NCBI GenBank assembly: GCA_905203555.1
Contig: CAJKWK010000007.1
Coordinates: forward strand, 9,975-73,974
Reading direction: 5' to 3'
DNA: 64,000 nucleotides
Origin: an uncultured Lachnospiraceae bacterium
GTDB lineage: Bacteria > Bacillota > Clostridia > Lachnospirales > Lachnospiraceae
The notes under the pieces were generated by a model, which did not search any database, was not told where the DNA came from, and worked only from the letters and a program-made list of their open reading frames with translations. Below, in pieces: positions 62,735-64,000 of this stretch. The first letter of the stretch is position 1; each line of letters begins with the position of its first letter. Position numbers and translations under genes: made by a program.

Positions 62735-63863
62735 ACATTGCCATAAGCGCTTCTGCTACCAAGTCCATTTCTTTTTTCTTTTCTTCCTCGGTAGTATGAA
62801 CATATAAGTTCATTGTAATTCCAATATTCGAATGACCCAGTAACATCTGAAGTGTTTTCGGTTTCATTCCTGCTTCAATACATCTGGTAGCAAAAGTATG
62901 TCTCAAGATATGCATCGAAAATCTTGGGATTTTTGCTTTATCACAGATTTTAAACAGCGCTGTATCATATGTACTGTTCTTAACCGGTGTTCCTTTTCGA
63001 CACAGAAACACAAATTCTTCCCATTCTGTTGAAATTTCTGAAATCCTCTTATTCTTTTCTTTTTGTTTTTTTAGTATAGCAACCGCTTCTTCTGTTAAGG
63101 GTATCGTCCGGTAACCTGATTTACTCTTTGGTTCTCCGATACGCCACTCCTTTGCACTGTAACGATATTCCATACTTCTGCGAATCTGAATTGTTTTGGA
63201 TTTAAAATCGACATCTTCCCATTTCAATCCTACCAATTCGCCTGTTCGCAATCCGGTTTGTAGTATAAAACGATACTGATTCTCATAGCTTTGATCTTCT
63301 GCATATTGTAAAAATGTTTTTTGTATGTCTCTTGTTAAAGCAACTTTCTTCTCAGATGGCTTTCCCATATCACTTTTCACAGATTTTTTGCAGGGATTGC
63401 TACACAAGACTTCATTTTCTTTTGCATACTCAAACATGTTGTATAATGCAATTCTTGCCTGATAAATTGTAGATGTACGATACTCCTGATCTGCCATATC
63501 ATAAAATACTTTCTGACAGTGAAGTGGTTTCACGTCTGATAGTGTCATCTTCCCAATTACCGGTTTAATATTTTTAATATATCTCTCCGTATAATTGCGA
63601 ACAGTATTTGAACGGACTGTTTTCTTTTTTATTCCAATCCAATAATCAAACCATTGATCGACCAGCATATCTGATGGCATTGAAATATCACTATGTTCAT
63701 CCATATAAGTCGCATCAGCAATCCATGCTCTGCACTCTTGCAGCTTTTTGAATCGTTTATGTTTTCTCTTTCCAAACCGATCTACAAATCTGGCTGAGTA
63801 TAATCCCGTACTTTCCTGAGATATTCCCTTGCCAAGTTCTTTGCCTTTTAAATCTTTTCCCAT
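62733..63863 (-). CDS. Tyrosine-type site-specific integrase, intact
   Basis: 376 aa. The N-terminal arm-binding domain (residues 1-55, GLYSARFVDRFGKRKHKRFK) precedes a SAM-like core-binding domain (70-165). The catalytic domain has LQTGLRTGELVGLKWEDVD (Arg), MHILRHTFATRCIEAGM (HxxR) and LQMLLGHSNIGITMNLYVH (GH and Tyr). All catalytic residues are present, unlike in the integrase at 30191. The ATG at 63863 has AGAGGAG upstream and a good promoter (63906-63934). The element body presumably extends beyond 64000. Confidence 0.93.
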   Translation of the reverse strand: MGKDLKGKELGKGISQESTGLYSARFVDRFGKRKHKRFKKLQECRAWIADATYMDEHSDISMPSDMLVDQWFDYWIGIKKKTVRSNTVRNYTERYIKNIKPVIGKMTLSDVKPLHCQKVFYDMADQEYRTSTIYQARIALYNMFEYAKENEVLCSNPCKKSVKSDMGKPSEKKVALTRDIQKTFLQYAEDQSYENQYRFILQTGLRTGELVGLKWEDVDFKSKTIQIRRSMEYRYSAKEWRIGEPKSKSGYRTIPLTEEAVAILKKQKEKNKRISEISTEWEEFVFLCRKGTPVKNSTYDTALFKICDKAKIPRFSMHILRHTFATRCIEAGMKPKTLQMLLGHSNIGITMNLYVHTTEEEKKKEMDLVAEALMAM

Positions 63864-63905
63864 ATTTCAGCTCCTCTCATAAGAAGCCCTAATACAGTAC
63901 CTTGT

Positions 63906-63934
63906 ATTATACCATAGCATCTTATTTTTGTGAA
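63906..63934 (-). promoter_or_regulatory. Promoter of the integrase gene
   Basis: On the minus strand TTCACA (63929-63934) and TATAAT (63906-63911) are 17 nt apart. Confidence 0.65.
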
Positions 63935-64000
63935 TATTCATTTTCCTTGAGTTTCCGCAGTTTTATCCACAGAGCTTCAAACCAACCGCCTCGGTTATAA
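63922..64000 (-). CDS. 3' end of an unidentified gene upstream of the integrase
   Basis: An open frame enters from the right edge and ends at TAA 63922-63924: YNRGGWFEALWIKLRKLKEN followed by EYSQK. It is codon-like and on the integrase strand, so it may be the last part of the neighbouring element gene (replication or regulatory). At 25 residues it could also be chance. Confidence 0.35.
   Translation of the reverse strand, partial: YNRGGWFEALWIKLRKLKENEYSQK

Noticed and set aside
63963..63971. Perfect DnaA-box sequence TTATCCACA
   Set aside because: A single copy inside a probable coding end (Leu-Trp-Ile-Lys codons) with no cluster or AT-rich unwinding region, so no sign of an origin.

Overview
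The window looks like a chromosomal segment of a low-GC, spore-forming anaerobic Firmicute, most likely a gut Lachnospiraceae (Clostridia). The evidence is the gene order (pyrH-frr-uppS-cdsA-dxr-rseP and eno-secG-rnr-smpB), strict-anaerobe enzymes (pyruvate:ferredoxin oxidoreductase, an [FeFe]-hydrogenase-like protein, 8Fe ferredoxin), sporulation genes (a SleC-like 5' end, a PdaA-type deacetylase) and TTG/GTG starts placed behind strong Shine-Dalgarno (SD) sites. Most genes lie on the minus strand. I saw no rRNA, tRNA or CRISPR array.

Layout. 1-7.5 kb: spore-cortex gene end, a small zinc ribbon, then rseP-dxr-cdsA-uppS, frr-pyrH and a ClC channel. 7.6-9.9 kb (+): aroF-aroB behind a strong promoter and a 9-bp inverted repeat. 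9.9-13.1 kb: HAD phosphatase, pdaA, MATE exporter. 13.1-13.9 kb: two microcompartment (BMC) shell genes with their own promoter and terminator. 13.9-19.4 kb: araB-araD-araA plus an A24 prepilin-peptidase-like gene, with a divergent AraC-type regulator. 19.4-20.6 kb: a DAACS symporter.

20.7-27.8 kb is an apparently undescribed catabolic locus: a LacI regulator, a YiaK-type dehydrogenase, a carboxylate permease, a stand-alone hydantoinase/oxoprolinase (HyuA-like) ATPase, an unrecognised HELFH-motif protein and a YiaL-type cupin. A promoter flanked by two AAAGCGCTTT-core palindromes drives it. This is my main candidate for a new system.

27.8-38.1 kb is a decaying accessory region. It holds a shrunken hybrid histidine kinase, a frameshifted GNAT fragment and a 5.7-kb mobilizable element (30148-35808) between imperfect 25-bp direct repeats. 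The element carries an internally deleted integrase, an XRE regulator, an excisionase, an inverted-repeat-rich oriT candidate, a MobA/MobL relaxase with an in-frame TAG, a KTR protein, a TetR-CPBP pair and TnpV. To its right is a defence/toxin remnant: an AbiH fragment, a frameshifted unknown gene, and a VbhA-Fic module in which fic is broken at a G8 run and the Fic histidine is arginine.

38.1-48.6 kb: tsf-rpsB, a PcsB-like NlpC/P60 hydrolase with tandem promoters, an [FeFe]-hydrogenase-like protein, smpB-rnr-secG-eno, a membrane protein and a J-domain protein with a Cys-rich tail. 48.7-56.6 kb: MATE, DUF5685, a small membrane protein, a HEPN-like unknown, NapH-like and ferredoxin genes, nifJ. 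56.7-61.5 kb: lgt followed by a surface-glycan O-acetylation set (SGNH, DUF4358, MBOAT, DHHW). 61.5-64 kb: ychF, then an intact tyrosine integrase that probably marks the edge of another integrated element continuing past the window.
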